Shown: positions 25,941 to 35,495, counted from the first letter of the stretch. The stretch is 48,116 nt of DNA from Paenibacillus sp. JCM 10914 (GCF_001315105.1 NZ_BAZR01000036.1:1-48116); one strand, 5' to 3'. Program-made: numbers and translations. Notes: generated by a model not told the origin, from the sequence alone.

Positions 25941-27446
25941 ATGGATACCGCTATAAAGGATAGCCCGCAATATTCCTTCAAAAAAGGGCCCATCATCGCG
26001 GCATTAATGATCGGAGCCTTTGTTGCCATCTTGAACCAAACCTTGATGAATGTTGCGTTGCCAAGCATTATGGACAATTTGCAAATTATGCCTACGGTAG
26101 CTCAGTGGTTAACCACAGGTTTCATGCTGGTGAACGGAGTGTTGATACCTGTAACTGCGTTTTTGATTGCGCGATTTACGACAAGGCAATTATTTATAAG
26201 TGCCATGAGTATATTTACGATCGGAACCTTGGTGTGTGCACTTAGTCCGAACTTTGCCGTTCTGTTGTCCGGGCGACTGATCCAAGCTGCTGGGGCCGGG
26301 ATTTTGATGCCACTCATGACCGTAGTTTTCCTGAATATCTTTCCAATTGAGAACCGCGGGAAAGCGATGGGCATGATGGGGATCGCGATGATTTTTGCGC
26401 CGGCCATCGGTCCGACGCTGTCCGGTTACATCGTGGAACATTATGACTGGCGTGTGTTGTTCTACATGATTTTGCCGTTTTCCATGATAGCTACCCTTAT
26501 CGGAGTGTTTTTTCTCAAGAATGTGACAGATGTCAGCAGACCTAGATTGGATGTACTGGCCGTCATCTTGTCTACGATTGGTTTTGGTGGTTTGTTGTAC
26601 GGCTTCAGTGATGCCGGGAATGATGGGTTTGGGAGTCCGGTGGTAATCATCACCCTGGCTGTTGGTACACTGGCCCTTATTCTGTTTGTCAGGCGCGAGT
26701 TGAAGGTCGATAAACCGATGCTGGAATTCCGCATTTTTAAGTACAATATGTTTACGCTGACTACGTTGATTAATGTCATTGTAACGATGGCTATGTTTGC
26801 AGGCATGATTCTGCTTCCGATCTACTTACAACAGATCCGCGGCTTTACACCTGTTGAATCGGGATTATTGATGCTGCCGGGTGCCATACTGATGGGGATC
26901 ATGTCTCCGATCACTGGCGCCATATTTGACCGGATAGGAGCACGCTGGCTTGCCGTTACCGGGCTTGCCATTACGGTCATCACGACCTGGCAGTTCAGTC
27001 ATCTCAGCGAGACCATGGAGTACAGTTACATCATGATCATTTATACCGCGCGGATGTTCGGGATGTCTATGTTGATGATGCCGATTCAAACCGCCGGTCT
27101 GAATCAATTGCCCCGCAGGCTCAATGCACACGGGACAGCGATGTCCAATACGCTGCGCATGGTGTCCGGCTCCATCGGAACGGCGATTCTGGTCACGGTC
27201 ATGTCCACCCAGGCATCAAGGCACGGGGAACAATTAATGGCTTCAGGGATGTATGATCCGAATCGGCAGGCCGATTTATTGAAGGTCGGTCACGAGGCTA
27301 CTATTCACGGTATTAATTATGCATTCGTGATTGCAACCTGGATCGCGGCAGTTTCCTTTGTGCTGGCTTTCTTCATCAAACGGACCCAGCCACAGGAAGA
27401 GGCGGGTTCAGTCGATAATCAAGAGGCGGCTGCGACGAAAGATTAA
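25941..27446 (+). CDS. MFS drug exporter, DHA2 (EmrB/QacA) family
   Basis: A 501-aa proton-driven exporter with 14 predicted helices. The first helix motif LNQTLMNVALPSI, WLTTGFMLVNGVLIP and the motif-C region IGPTLSGYIVEHYDWRVLFY are typical of EmrB/LmrB-type multidrug exporters. ATG 25941 is preferred to GTG 25929. It is read from an exceptionally strong promoter carrying a palindrome on its -35, the usual layout for a drug-inducible pump held off by a TetR/MarR-type repressor. The exported compound is unknown. Confidence 0.88.
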   Translation: MDTAIKDSPQYSFKKGPIIAALMIGAFVAILNQTLMNVALPSIMDNLQIMPTVAQWLTTGFMLVNGVLIPVTAFLIARFTTRQLFISAMSIFTIGTLVCALSPNFAVLLSGRLIQAAGAGILMPLMTVVFLNIFPIENRGKAMGMMGIAMIFAPAIGPTLSGYIVEHYDWRVLFYMILPFSMIATLIGVFFLKNVTDVSRPRLDVLAVILSTIGFGGLLYGFSDAGNDGFGSPVVIITLAVGTLALILFVRRELKVDKPMLEFRIFKYNMFTLTTLINVIVTMAMFAGMILLPIYLQQIRGFTPVESGLLMLPGAILMGIMSPITGAIFDRIGARWLAVTGLAITVITTWQFSHLSETMEYSYIMIIYTARMFGMSMLMMPIQTAGLNQLPRRLNAHGTAMSNTLRMVSGSIGTAILVTVMSTQASRHGEQLMASGMYDPNRQADLLKVGHEATIHGINYAFVIATWIAAVSFVLAFFIKRTQPQEEAGSVDNQEAAATKD

Positions 27447-27458
27447 GACTCAACAACA

Positions 27459-27500
27459 TAAAAAGTCCCTTACCGTAATCAAAGCGGTAAGGGACTTTTT
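27459..27500. terminator. Terminator after the MFS gene
   Basis: AAAAAGTCCCTTACCG pairs with CGGTAAGGGACTTTTT, with A- and T-runs on either side, serving also the converging DUF1328 gene. Confidence 0.9.
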
Positions 27501-27529
27501 GATTTCAATGGTTTGTAGTGGCGCTTGCG

Positions 27530-27700
27530 TCACATACTTCGTCTGCTGCGCCCGGTAAAGAGCGAGATAACGAACAGGACAACAAAGATAAAGAATAGAA
27601 CTTTGGCGATACTGGCCGCGGCCTCAACGATTCCGAAGAATCCGAAGATCCCGGCAATCAACGCAATAACTAAAAAGATAACAGACCATTTTAACATCAT
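27530..27700 (-). CDS. DUF1328-type small membrane protein
   Basis: A 56-aa protein with two hydrophobic helices (SVIFLVIALIAGIFGFFGI and VLFFIFVVLFVISLF) and a basic end (GRSRRS). The pattern FGFFGIVEAAASIAKVLFFIFVVLF is that of DUF1328 proteins, often stress-induced. The start is ATG 27700 or 27697 behind GCAGGGTG. It is divergent from the YtxG-like gene and opens the general-stress block. Confidence 0.8.
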   Translation of the reverse strand: MMLKWSVIFLVIALIAGIFGFFGIVEAAASIAKVLFFIFVVLFVISLFTGRSRRSM

Positions 27701-27833
27701 ATTCACCCTGCTTTCTTGAGTTCAGATTTTAGGTCTGGGCGTAGTCTCCAGCCCCTTCGTAGTGTTCATTTAACCTTTGTCTGAGAGGATGAAACAAAGT
27801 GGAGATGAGTGGCAGTTCTGGAAGTCTCCTGTT

Positions 27834-27859
27834 GTTTCGTGAATAGAGGGGAAGGGTAA
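27834..27859 (+). promoter_or_regulatory. SigB-type promoter of the YtxG-like gene
   Basis: GTTTCG (27834-27839), a 14-base spacer and GGGTAA (27854-27859), close to the SigB consensus GTTTAA-N12-14-GGGTAT. The predicted transcription start falls near 27866. Confidence 0.65.
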
Positions 27860-27907
27860 CTATTGCATAACCAAATCAACAACATACTGGAAAGTGAGGT
27901 CATACGG

Positions 27908-28432
27908 ATGATAACTCAGATTAGTATTGCCGTTATCGCGGTTGCATTTGTTGTCCTGGTATTCTTCTTAATTAAAACGCTGAATGCAGCAACGCAATCG
28001 CTTGATAGGGTAAATCAGACACTTCAAGACGTTCAGAAGACGGTGGACGAATTGACGTACGAAATCAAGCAAACGATTCGCAATACGAATGAAATAACCG
28101 TCGATGTGCAGCACAAGATGAAGCAGATTGACCCAGTCATGGATACCGTCAAGAATCTGGGAGAGGCTTTAAGTGAGGTCACTTACGCGGTTAAACAAGT
28201 TTCTTCCGGTTTGGTTAGCCGGTTCAAGCAATCCAAAGTCGAGCAGCAGGTTGAGAAAGTGGCAGCTCCTCAAGCGCCCGTAAGGGCAGAAGATCGTACC
28301 TTCCAGTCGTATGATGCTGCAACGCAGCCGTCTAAGGCAGAGGAGAAATCTTCTTCTGGACGAAACTGGTTAGCATATGTAGACACAGCTGTTGGTTTAT
28401 GGAGCAGTATCCGCCGTCAGAAAGCAAGATAA
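27908..28432 (+). CDS. YtxG-like DUF948 general-stress protein
   Basis: A 174-aa protein with an N-terminal membrane helix (ISIAVIAVAFVVLVFFLI) and a long alpha-helical cytoplasmic part (residues ~25-110) with heptad-like spacing, as in DUF948 proteins (B. subtilis YtxG, a SigB target). ATG 27908 fits the family's start (MITQIS), and the SigB-type promoter excludes the TTG at 27863, which would be leaderless. A hypothetical protein gene follows after 49 bases. Confidence 0.82.
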   Translation: MITQISIAVIAVAFVVLVFFLIKTLNAATQSLDRVNQTLQDVQKTVDELTYEIKQTIRNTNEITVDVQHKMKQIDPVMDTVKNLGEALSEVTYAVKQVSSGLVSRFKQSKVEQQVEKVAAPQAPVRAEDRTFQSYDAATQPSKAEEKSSSGRNWLAYVDTAVGLWSSIRRQKAR

Positions 28433-28481
28433 TACAGGAGAATCTGCTTTGCCGTGAACGATCACGAAAGGAGGAGGTCGC

Positions 28482-29021
28482 ATGTGGAATTTCATCATCA
28501 TTATGACAGCAGGGTTATGGGTGTTTTCTGGCTCCGGAGGTGGCGGAACCGTGCCTTCGGATACGTCAGGAATGTCACAACCCGTCGTTGTACATGCATG
28601 GCTTGATGTTGAACAGGCACACACCAGCGACAACCAACTGAAGAGCTATGGGACTTTGAATGGTATTTCCTTATCGGATAGCAAGCAAGATGTTATATCG
28701 AAACTTGGATCTCCTGCTCAGATCGAACATGAACCGCTCAGCGGGATTGCGGTATTTCGTTACCCGGATATGGAAGTAGGGATTCGTAGCGGTTATACGG
28801 AATACGTTCATGTGAAACCTTCAGCAACTTCCTTTCAGGTTGATGGCCAGCGTATTGGCATGACAACCAATCAAATTCGGGCAAGCTTAGGTGAGCCGTA
28901 TTTTCGGGCAGAAGATGGTGATGTGTACCTGGAGAACAACAACGCTCTCAAGGTATTCATGGATCGGGACAGCGGTGATATTATAGGAGTCGATTTATTT
29001 TTTGATTATAGTGATTCATGA
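28482..29021 (+). CDS. Hypothetical membrane-anchored protein with two SmpA/OmlA-like units
   Basis: A 179-aa protein with AAAGGAGGAGG before the ATG, an N-terminal hydrophobic stretch that may be a signal or anchor, and a Gly-rich linker. Two similar units (LSDSKQDVISKLGSPAQIEHEPL and MTTNQIRASLGEPYFRAE) resemble the helix-then-LGxP pattern of SmpA/OmlA-like domains. Function unknown. It probably belongs to the SigB-promoted transcript with the YtxG-like gene. Confidence 0.6.
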   Translation: MWNFIIIMTAGLWVFSGSGGGGTVPSDTSGMSQPVVVHAWLDVEQAHTSDNQLKSYGTLNGISLSDSKQDVISKLGSPAQIEHEPLSGIAVFRYPDMEVGIRSGYTEYVHVKPSATSFQVDGQRIGMTTNQIRASLGEPYFRAEDGDVYLENNNALKVFMDRDSGDIIGVDLFFDYSDS

Positions 29022-29116
29022 TGTTTCAATGCTTGGGGATATGGTTAATAACCTTTGGACTATAACCTAAGCTGATCGATATTTACGATTTATACGAATT
29101 AGGGGAGGTTGTTATT

Positions 29117-29458
29117 ATGGAATCTACGAACATGAAGTCTTACGCTAAAGTGGTTGAGAATGGAACACAGGCGGTACATGAAGTGCAGAACCTGCGGCAA
29201 TCCGGATATGATCATGAACGAATCTTCGTGCTGGCGCATGATTCGGATATGACAAGCCGAATTGTGGATGTGGCGGATGCCAACGAGGTGGGCATTAAAG
29301 AGGAAGGCGTGATAGATGCCTTTGCGAATCTGTTCCGCTCACGTGGTGATGAGCTTCGTGCAAAAATCGTATCACTTGGATTTACGGAGGCGGAAGCGGG
29401 ATTTTATGAGAAACAATTGGATCTTGGGAAAGTGCTGGTCGTCGCGAGAAAAGAGTAG
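29117..29458 (+). CDS. YflT-like general stress protein (GSP17M domain)
   Basis: A 113-aa soluble protein with the YflT/general-stress-17M pattern: an N-terminal KVVENGTQAVHEVQNLRQSGYDHERIFVLAHD and a C-terminal LGFTEAEAGFYEKQLDLGKVLVVA. Such proteins are SigB-controlled in B. subtilis; their job is unknown. GGGGAGG precedes the ATG. It is the last gene before the SigB control operon and ends at a strong terminator. No good SigB promoter of its own was found. Confidence 0.85.
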   Translation: MESTNMKSYAKVVENGTQAVHEVQNLRQSGYDHERIFVLAHDSDMTSRIVDVADANEVGIKEEGVIDAFANLFRSRGDELRAKIVSLGFTEAEAGFYEKQLDLGKVLVVARKE

Positions 29459-29518
29459 AGACTTTCGGGATAACGGGAGTTTGATTCGTACCGAAAGCAT
29501 AAGATATAGGTCTAGAAA

Positions 29519-29568
29519 CATAGATAAGGAATGGGACTGTTCGGGTCTCATTCCTTATCTATGTTTTG
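29519..29568 (+). terminator. Terminator between the YflT-like gene and the sigB control operon
   Basis: CATAGATAAGGAATG pairs with CATTCCTTATCTATG, followed by four T. Confidence 0.85.
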
Positions 29569-29713
29569 AAAGAAGGTTCCAGACGCCTGTTAAAAGTGGA
29601 ATATTCAAGTTCCGATGCCTTTTTCTATGCCAAATGTGAAGAGACATATTATAGTATAATAGTAGGAAAAGGATTTCTATCGTATAAATCGCGTTACGTT
29701 AAAGGAGAGGACA

Positions 29714-30889
29714 ATGAGAATATTAATCGTAGACGACAATCCGACTAACGTCATCATTATTCGAGAAATCTTGAAGAAAGAAAACTACCAGGATACCGTG
29801 ACTGCAACCTCTGCGCTGGAGATGCTGGAACGACTCGGCATTGATAGAAGTCGTGATGAGCAGCGCCCTGGAAGAGTAGATATAGATCTGATTCTGCTAG
29901 ATATGATGATGCCGGAGATGGATGGGATTGAGGCTTGCCGGATTGTACAGCAGTACGAGCATTTAAGGGATATCCCGATTATTATGGTAACGGCCGTGGG
30001 CGATTCCAAGAAGTTGGCGGAAGCACTCGACGCAGGAGCCGTCGACTACGTTACGAAGCCGATCAATAAGGTTGAGCTGATGGCTCGCATTCGGCTGGCT
30101 CTTCGCTTGAAGCATGAGAAGGATTGGCATATTGAGCGGGAACAGCGGGTGCAGGACGAACTGAGACTCGCTGCGATGGTTCAGAATGCCGTGCTGAGTT
30201 CTCCTATTGTTGACGAACGGTTTGAGATTCATGCATTGTATCAGCCATCGGCTGAGTTGGCGGGTGATTTGTATGCCTGGTATCCCCTGGGTGAGGGACG
30301 CTACGGCGTCATTTTGCTTGATATGATGGGGCACGGTATTTCGTCCTCCTTGTTCTGCATGTTCATCGCTTCCGTTCTCAAGGATACCGTGACCACATAT
30401 GTTGAACCGGAGAAGGTCATTCAGGAATTAAACCGGAGATTTAATCAGCTACACCTCGAAAATCAGCTCATACAGTACTATTTTACGGCGATATATCTCG
30501 TGGTCGATACTCGTCAGAGAAAAGTCGATTATGTGAATGCCGGGCATCCGCCAGCGCTGTTCTTCCAAGGTAACGGTGAAGTGAGTACGCTGGATCAAGG
30601 TTGCTGCCCGGTTGGCCTGTTTGATCGGATTGAGGGCATGGAACCGAGAAGTTTCCATTATGAAGGGGATGGCCATCTGGTCATGTATACCGACGGGCTT
30701 CTGGAGATTGTAGAGGGCGGTCATGATGAGAAGCTGCAATATCTAAAGGACCATCTTGGCGGTTCTCATCAATGGAGAGAAGAGGAAATGAAAGAACAAT
30801 ATTTCGTAGATGATCCATCGCAGGAGCGAGAGGACGATAAATGCTTGGTATGGATATCACTTAAAGAAGGAGAGGAAGCAAATCAATGA
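29714..30889 (+). CDS. rsbY: RsbY-like response regulator with PP2C phosphatase domain
   Basis: A 391-aa protein. Residues 1-125 form a receiver with the phospho-acceptor Asp63 (in LILLDMMMPEMDG) and the conserved Lys (YVTKPINK). Residues ~170-385 form a PP2C/SpoIIE-type serine phosphatase with metal-binding acids in AGDLY (about Asp183), LDMMGHG (Asp203) and YTDGLLE (Asp327). When phosphorylated by its kinase it should remove phosphate from RsbV~P and so free SigB. AAAGGAGAGG lies before the ATG. Its stop overlaps the rsbK start (ATGA). The set rsbY-rsbK-rsbM matches the B. cereus stress-sensing branch. Confidence 0.9.
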   Translation: MRILIVDDNPTNVIIIREILKKENYQDTVTATSALEMLERLGIDRSRDEQRPGRVDIDLILLDMMMPEMDGIEACRIVQQYEHLRDIPIIMVTAVGDSKKLAEALDAGAVDYVTKPINKVELMARIRLALRLKHEKDWHIEREQRVQDELRLAAMVQNAVLSSPIVDERFEIHALYQPSAELAGDLYAWYPLGEGRYGVILLDMMGHGISSSLFCMFIASVLKDTVTTYVEPEKVIQELNRRFNQLHLENQLIQYYFTAIYLVVDTRQRKVDYVNAGHPPALFFQGNGEVSTLDQGCCPVGLFDRIEGMEPRSFHYEGDGHLVMYTDGLLEIVEGGHDEKLQYLKDHLGGSHQWREEEMKEQYFVDDPSQEREDDKCLVWISLKEGEEANQ

Positions 30890-33800
30890 GGCTTAAAAGC
30901 AAGTTAGTCATTGGTTTCGTTACTTTAATCGCACTCATGTTGGTGCTGACTTTGATCGGGTATGACCGAATCAGTTATATGAACAGTCAATTGGAAACGA
31001 TCTATGCCGAGCGCTACCAGAAAGTGCGTAATGCCAGCGGCATGCGTGGTGAAGTGAACAACATGGCGCGCGAGCTGACGAACATCATACTAAGCAACGA
31101 TCGATCAACGTTCGAGGTATCCAAACAAGAGGTGGAATCGATAGCTGCAAGGGCGATGGAACACTTTGCAGAGATTAAAGAGAGCAATAATACGGCAGAA
31201 GAACAGCAGCTTATTGTGCGAATAGAACGTGCGATGAATGATTATATCGTGTATCAGAACAAGACATTGGATTTGCTTGCAGAAGATAACCTTGCAGAGG
31301 CCAACGCTCTTCGAAATGCAAGCGGCCAAGCTGTCCAAGTCGAAATGCTGACTAGCTTAAATGAACTGAGCGGCTATGAGAATCAGAAGATTAACGATGA
31401 CATTTCGGCGGCTGAAGCAGCATATGATCGTTCTGTGCAATTATTCATTTATATTATGGCTGGCGGTTTGTTAATCGGGTTACTTATTATTCTATGGATC
31501 CTGCCAAGCATTACGCGCGGCATTAATGTGGTTAATATGATGCTCAAGAGTTTCGGCGAGGGTCGTTTAAAGGCGATCCGTCGTATCAAGATCACGTCGA
31601 AAGATGAATTTGGTGATGTTGCGCGCGTCTTTAAAGACTTGTCGGAGGACATTCTAAAGAAACAAGAAATCGAGGAATCCTATCTTCAAGCCCAGCGTGA
31701 TCAGTCTTGGATCAACTCTAACATGGCCAGAATAACCGAACTGCTTGAAGGGATTAATTCGCTTGAGGAGATCGGTCAGAAATTTATTAGTGAGTTTACC
31801 CCTATTCTGGGTGGACACTACGGAGCCATTTATATTCGCCAGGAAGATAAAGATCCGAACAAATTAGAGATGAAAGGCTCGTATGCGCATGAAGGCGGGG
31901 AAGAGCCGAAGCATCACTTTATGATCGGTGAAGGACTCGTGGGTCAAGTGGCGCTTGATAAGAAACCAATCGTACTCAAGAGCCCGCCTGAGGGTTATAT
32001 GAAAGTGCAGTCTGCATGGGGATCAGCGAAACCGGCTTCGATTGCGATCTATCCTTTATTGTTTGAGAATGAATTGCTCGGCGTTGTGGAACTAGCTTCC
32101 TTTGAAGATATAACCTCGCTGCAAGAGCAGTTGTTATCTCAGCTGAGTCAGTCACTCGGTATTATTCTGAACAATATTACCGGACGTCTTCGTGTGGAAC
32201 AACTGCTCCGCGAATCGCAAGCGATGACAGAAGAACTGCAGGTGCAGTCCGAGGAGCTACAGACCCAACAAGAGGAACTGCGTCGTTCCAATGAGAATCT
32301 GGAAGAGCAGACCGAAGCGCTGAAGCGTTCAGAGGACTTGCTGCAGCGGCAGCAGGAAGAACTGGAACATTACAATACGGAATTGGTAGCTAAGACTAGA
32401 GCGCTTGAGGATCAAGTGCAAGAGGTTGAAGAGAAGAATGATGAAATTGAGAAAGCCCGGATGCAACTGGAACAGCAAGCGAAACAGCTCTCCGTAACAA
32501 CCAAATACAAATCGGAATTCATGGCGAACATGTCGCATGAACTGCGGACTCCGCTGAACAGTCTGCTCATTTTGTCACAGCTGCTGTCTGAGAATAAGGA
32601 CGGGAACTTAAGCAGTAAGCAGATCGAGTATGCTCAGACCATCTATATGTCGGGTTCGGACCTGCTCAAGATGATCGATGAGATTCTCGACCTGTCCAAG
32701 GTCGATGCGGGTAAGATGGAGATTAATTATGAGGATGTTCAGCTGAACGAGATTGAATCGTTTGTCGAGCAGAACTTTGCAGCGGTGGCTTCTCGTAAGC
32801 ACATTAATCTGAAAGTAAGCATTAGCGAAGATTTGCCGAAAAGCATCGTAACCGACAGCCATCGCTTGAAGCAAGTGCTGCGTAATTTGTTGTCCAACGC
32901 TTTTAAGTTTACCAATCATGGCTCGGTAGAGGTTCAAGTGGAGCGTGCGGATAATGACAAGCTTCCGATTTACCTGAGTACAGAAGCTGATTATGTTGCG
33001 TTCTCTGTCATAGATACGGGGATTGGTATCCCGTCGGACAAAACCGATCTCATATTCGAGGCGTTCCAGCAGGTTGATGGCACGACAAGCAGACAATATG
33101 GCGGCACGGGTCTTGGCCTGTCAATCAGCCGCGAGCTCTCGCGCCTGCTTGGTGGTGGTATTGTCGTTGAATCGGAAGAGGGCAAGGGCAGCAGCTTCAC
33201 GCTGATCCTGCCATCAAGCTTGCCGGAGGCAGAGCAGATTGAAGAGGCAGCGGCGACGACTGAGGTGCCGCAACCTAACAATCTCATCGTACCCAAAGCC
33301 AAACTGGTGACAACCGAAGTGCATTCCGCCGTACAAATCGAGGATGACCGCAATAACTTAGGACCAACGGATAAGGTATTGCTTATCGTTGAAGATGATG
33401 TCAAGTTCGCGAAGATTCTGCTTGATATGGCACGAGGGCGCGGATTCAAAGCGCTGGTCGCTCTTCAAGGCGATGTCGGTCTGGAGATGGCGAAGTCTTA
33501 TCGACCGGATGCCATTATTCTGGATATCCAGCTTCCGGTAATTGATGGCTGGTCCGTCATGGGCGAACTGAAGAGTTCAGCCGTGACAAGGCATATACCG
33601 GTGCATGTCATCTCGGTTGTGGATGAAGTGAAGCAAGGTTTGATGATGGGAGCGATCGCGTACCTGAAGAAGCCATCATCGAGAGAATCGCTTGAGGGAG
33701 CTTTCACGCAGATTGAATCATATACCGAGAAATCGATGAAGCATCTGCTCATCGTGGAGGATGATGAGATCCAGCGCAAATCGATTATAGAGCTGATCGG

Positions 33801-34545
33801 ACACGATGATGTCTCCATTACGGCCGTATCGACCGGAGCAGAGGCGCTCAGTGAACTGCGTAAGCAGCGATATGACTGTATGGTGCTTGACCTCATGCTA
33901 ACGGATATGACAGGCTTCCAGTTGCTGGATCAGATCCGGGACGATGAGAATCTGGTCGATCTTCCGATAATAATCTATACGGGTAAGGATTTGAATTCGA
34001 AAGAAGAATTGCAGCTTCGCAAATATGCGGAATCCATCATCATCAAAGATGTGAAGTCTCCAGAACGTCTGTTGGATGAGACGACATTGTTCTTGCATCG
34101 AATCGAAGCGGACTTGCCGGAAGATAAACGAAAGATTCTGCAGAAACTGCATAATAAAGAGGAATTATTCGAGGGTAAGAAGATCTTGCTTGTCGATGAT
34201 GATATTCGTAACGTGTTCGCATTGTCGAGCGTGCTTGAAGGCTACAATATGGAAGTAACGTTTGCTGAGAATGGCCGCGAAGCGATTGAAGTTCTTGAGA
34301 ACAACCCGGATCATTACGATCTGGTCCTCATGGACATGATGATGCCGGAGATGGATGGATATGAGGCGATGCGCCGCTTGCGAGCCATGCCGCAGTTCGA
34401 TAAATTACCTATTATCGCTTTAACGGCCAAGGCAATGAAGGAAGATCGCGCGAAATGTATCGAAGCGGGGGCTTCTGATTATATGAAGAAGCCAATCCAA
34501 ACCGAACAGCTCCTGTCGCTTATGCGAGTGTGGTTGTATTCGTAA
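30886..34545 (+). CDS. rsbK: RsbK-like membrane hybrid histidine kinase with three receivers
   Basis: A 1219-aa sensor. In order: membrane helix ~8-28; extracellular four-helix-bundle/CHASE3-like region 29-185; membrane helix ~186-207; HAMP to ~262; GAF ~285-440; a long Glu/Gln-rich coiled coil ~445-545; HisKA with His551 in NMSHELRTPLN; HATPase_c (DTGIGIP near 710, GTGLGLS near 740); then three receivers with Asp880, Asp1002 and Asp1150. The first six modules match B. cereus RsbK; three receivers rather than one is unusual. It should phosphorylate the RsbY-like receiver in stress. A methyltransferase gene follows 9 bases later, and the coiled coil is the likely methylation zone, as in B. cereus. 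Confidence 0.88.
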   Translation: MRLKSKLVIGFVTLIALMLVLTLIGYDRISYMNSQLETIYAERYQKVRNASGMRGEVNNMARELTNIILSNDRSTFEVSKQEVESIAARAMEHFAEIKESNNTAEEQQLIVRIERAMNDYIVYQNKTLDLLAEDNLAEANALRNASGQAVQVEMLTSLNELSGYENQKINDDISAAEAAYDRSVQLFIYIMAGGLLIGLLIILWILPSITRGINVVNMMLKSFGEGRLKAIRRIKITSKDEFGDVARVFKDLSEDILKKQEIEESYLQAQRDQSWINSNMARITELLEGINSLEEIGQKFISEFTPILGGHYGAIYIRQEDKDPNKLEMKGSYAHEGGEEPKHHFMIGEGLVGQVALDKKPIVLKSPPEGYMKVQSAWGSAKPASIAIYPLLFENELLGVVELASFEDITSLQEQLLSQLSQSLGIILNNITGRLRVEQLLRESQAMTEELQVQSEELQTQQEELRRSNENLEEQTEALKRSEDLLQRQQEELEHYNTELVAKTRALEDQVQEVEEKNDEIEKARMQLEQQAKQLSVTTKYKSEFMANMSHELRTPLNSLLILSQLLSENKDGNLSSKQIEYAQTIYMSGSDLLKMIDEILDLSKVDAGKMEINYEDVQLNEIESFVEQNFAAVASRKHINLKVSISEDLPKSIVTDSHRLKQVLRNLLSNAFKFTNHGSVEVQVERADNDKLPIYLSTEADYVAFSVIDTGIGIPSDKTDLIFEAFQQVDGTTSRQYGGTGLGLSISRELSRLLGGGIVVESEEGKGSSFTLILPSSLPEAEQIEEAAATTEVPQPNNLIVPKAKLVTTEVHSAVQIEDDRNNLGPTDKVLLIVEDDVKFAKILLDMARGRGFKALVALQGDVGLEMAKSYRPDAIILDIQLPVIDGWSVMGELKSSAVTRHIPVHVISVVDEVKQGLMMGAIAYLKKPSSRESLEGAFTQIESYTEKSMKHLLIVEDDEIQRKSIIELIGHDDVSITAVSTGAEALSELRKQRYDCMVLDLMLTDMTGFQLLDQIRDDENLVDLPIIIYTGKDLNSKEELQLRKYAESIIIKDVKSPERLLDETTLFLHRIEADLPEDKRKILQKLHNKEELFEGKKILLVDDDIRNVFALSSVLEGYNMEVTFAENGREAIEVLENNPDHYDLVLMDMMMPEMDGYEAMRRLRAMPQFDKLPIIALTAKAMKEDRAKCIEAGASDYMKKPIQTEQLLSLMRVWLYS

Positions 34546-34554
34546 ACCATTATT

Positions 34555-35475
34555 ATGGGTAAAGTACAACTAGCAAATAATACTTGGAAAGCGGTGCAAG
34601 CTGAAATGTCATCAACGGATCATACTGAAACATCGGATCTGTCTTTAGAGGACAGTCGACGAGAACTGGAGCAGATCGAGATCGAACTTCTTCTGGAGGG
34701 AATTCATCGTCACTATGGCTACGATTTTCGCAATTATGCGATTCCTTCCATCAGACGAAGAATCTGGCATCATGTACATGCAGAAGGGGTTTCAACGATC
34801 TCGGCACTTCAGGATAAGGTTCTGCATGACCGAGCGTGCTTTGAGCGGCTGATCTATAATCTGTCGATACCGGTGACGGAAATGTTCAGGGACCCTAAAC
34901 TGTTTCTGACATTCAGGCAGAAGGTCGTCCCGTTGCTTCGCACGTATCCGTATATCAGAATCTGGCATGCCGGGTGCTCGACGGGAGAAGAAGTTTACTC
35001 CATGGCCATTCTTCTCCATGAAGAAGGGCTGTATGAGAAGTCTCGAATTTATGCAACCGATATGAATTCCCGCTCATTGCAGCAAGCCAAGGAAGGCGTA
35101 TTTGATATTAAACGGATGAAACAATATACGAAGAACTACATGGAGGCGGGTGGTAATCGCTCGTTCTCCGAATATTATACTGCAAAGTACAATTCCGTCA
35201 TCTTCCAGCCGTTCCTGAAGAAGAATATGATCTTTGCCGAACATAATCTGGCTACGGATCGCTCGTTTAATGAGTTTAACGTGATTTTTTGCAGGAATGT
35301 CATGATCTATTTCAACGATCAGCTTAGAGATCATGTACACGGGTTGTTCCATGAAAGTCTGAGTCACTTTGGGATATTGGTGCTGGGTGCGAAGGAATCG
35401 ATACACTTTACGAATTACAGCGAGTCATATGAAACGCTGGATCGTGTCGAGAAGATTTACCGCAAGATCAAATAG
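34555..35475 (+). CDS. rsbM: RsbM-like CheR-type protein methyltransferase
   Basis: A 306-aa SAM-dependent glutamate methyltransferase with the CheR N-terminal helical part (GIHRHYGYDFRNYAIPSIRRR), a TEMFRDP segment, the SAM loop HAGCSTGEEVYS and FNVIFCRNVMIYF. No cheB or chemotaxis gene is near. In B. cereus RsbM methylates RsbK and keeps SigB activity low without stress; adjacency to the rsbK-like gene suggests the same. ATG 34555 lies 9 bases after the rsbK stop and lacks a good ribosome-binding site, so translational coupling or a start at ATG 34606 is possible. Confidence 0.88.
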   Translation: MGKVQLANNTWKAVQAEMSSTDHTETSDLSLEDSRRELEQIEIELLLEGIHRHYGYDFRNYAIPSIRRRIWHHVHAEGVSTISALQDKVLHDRACFERLIYNLSIPVTEMFRDPKLFLTFRQKVVPLLRTYPYIRIWHAGCSTGEEVYSMAILLHEEGLYEKSRIYATDMNSRSLQQAKEGVFDIKRMKQYTKNYMEAGGNRSFSEYYTAKYNSVIFQPFLKKNMIFAEHNLATDRSFNEFNVIFCRNVMIYFNDQLRDHVHGLFHESLSHFGILVLGAKESIHFTNYSESYETLDRVEKIYRKIK

Positions 35476-35495
35476 AAGTTCAGTAGGAGGATTCC

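Noticed and set aside
27750..27774. SigB-like promoter for the DUF1328 gene on the reverse strand (GTTAAA-N13-GGGGCT)
   Set aside because: Only 4 of 6 bases fit in the -10; interesting because it would be divergent from the YtxG promoter, but too weak to list.
29020..29060. GTTTCA and GGGGAT before the YflT-like gene
   Set aside because: The spacing is only about 6 bases, too short for a SigB promoter.
34555..35475. Chemotaxis CheR as the role of the methyltransferase
   Set aside because: No receptor, cheA, cheB, cheW or flagellar gene is nearby; the context is SigB regulation.
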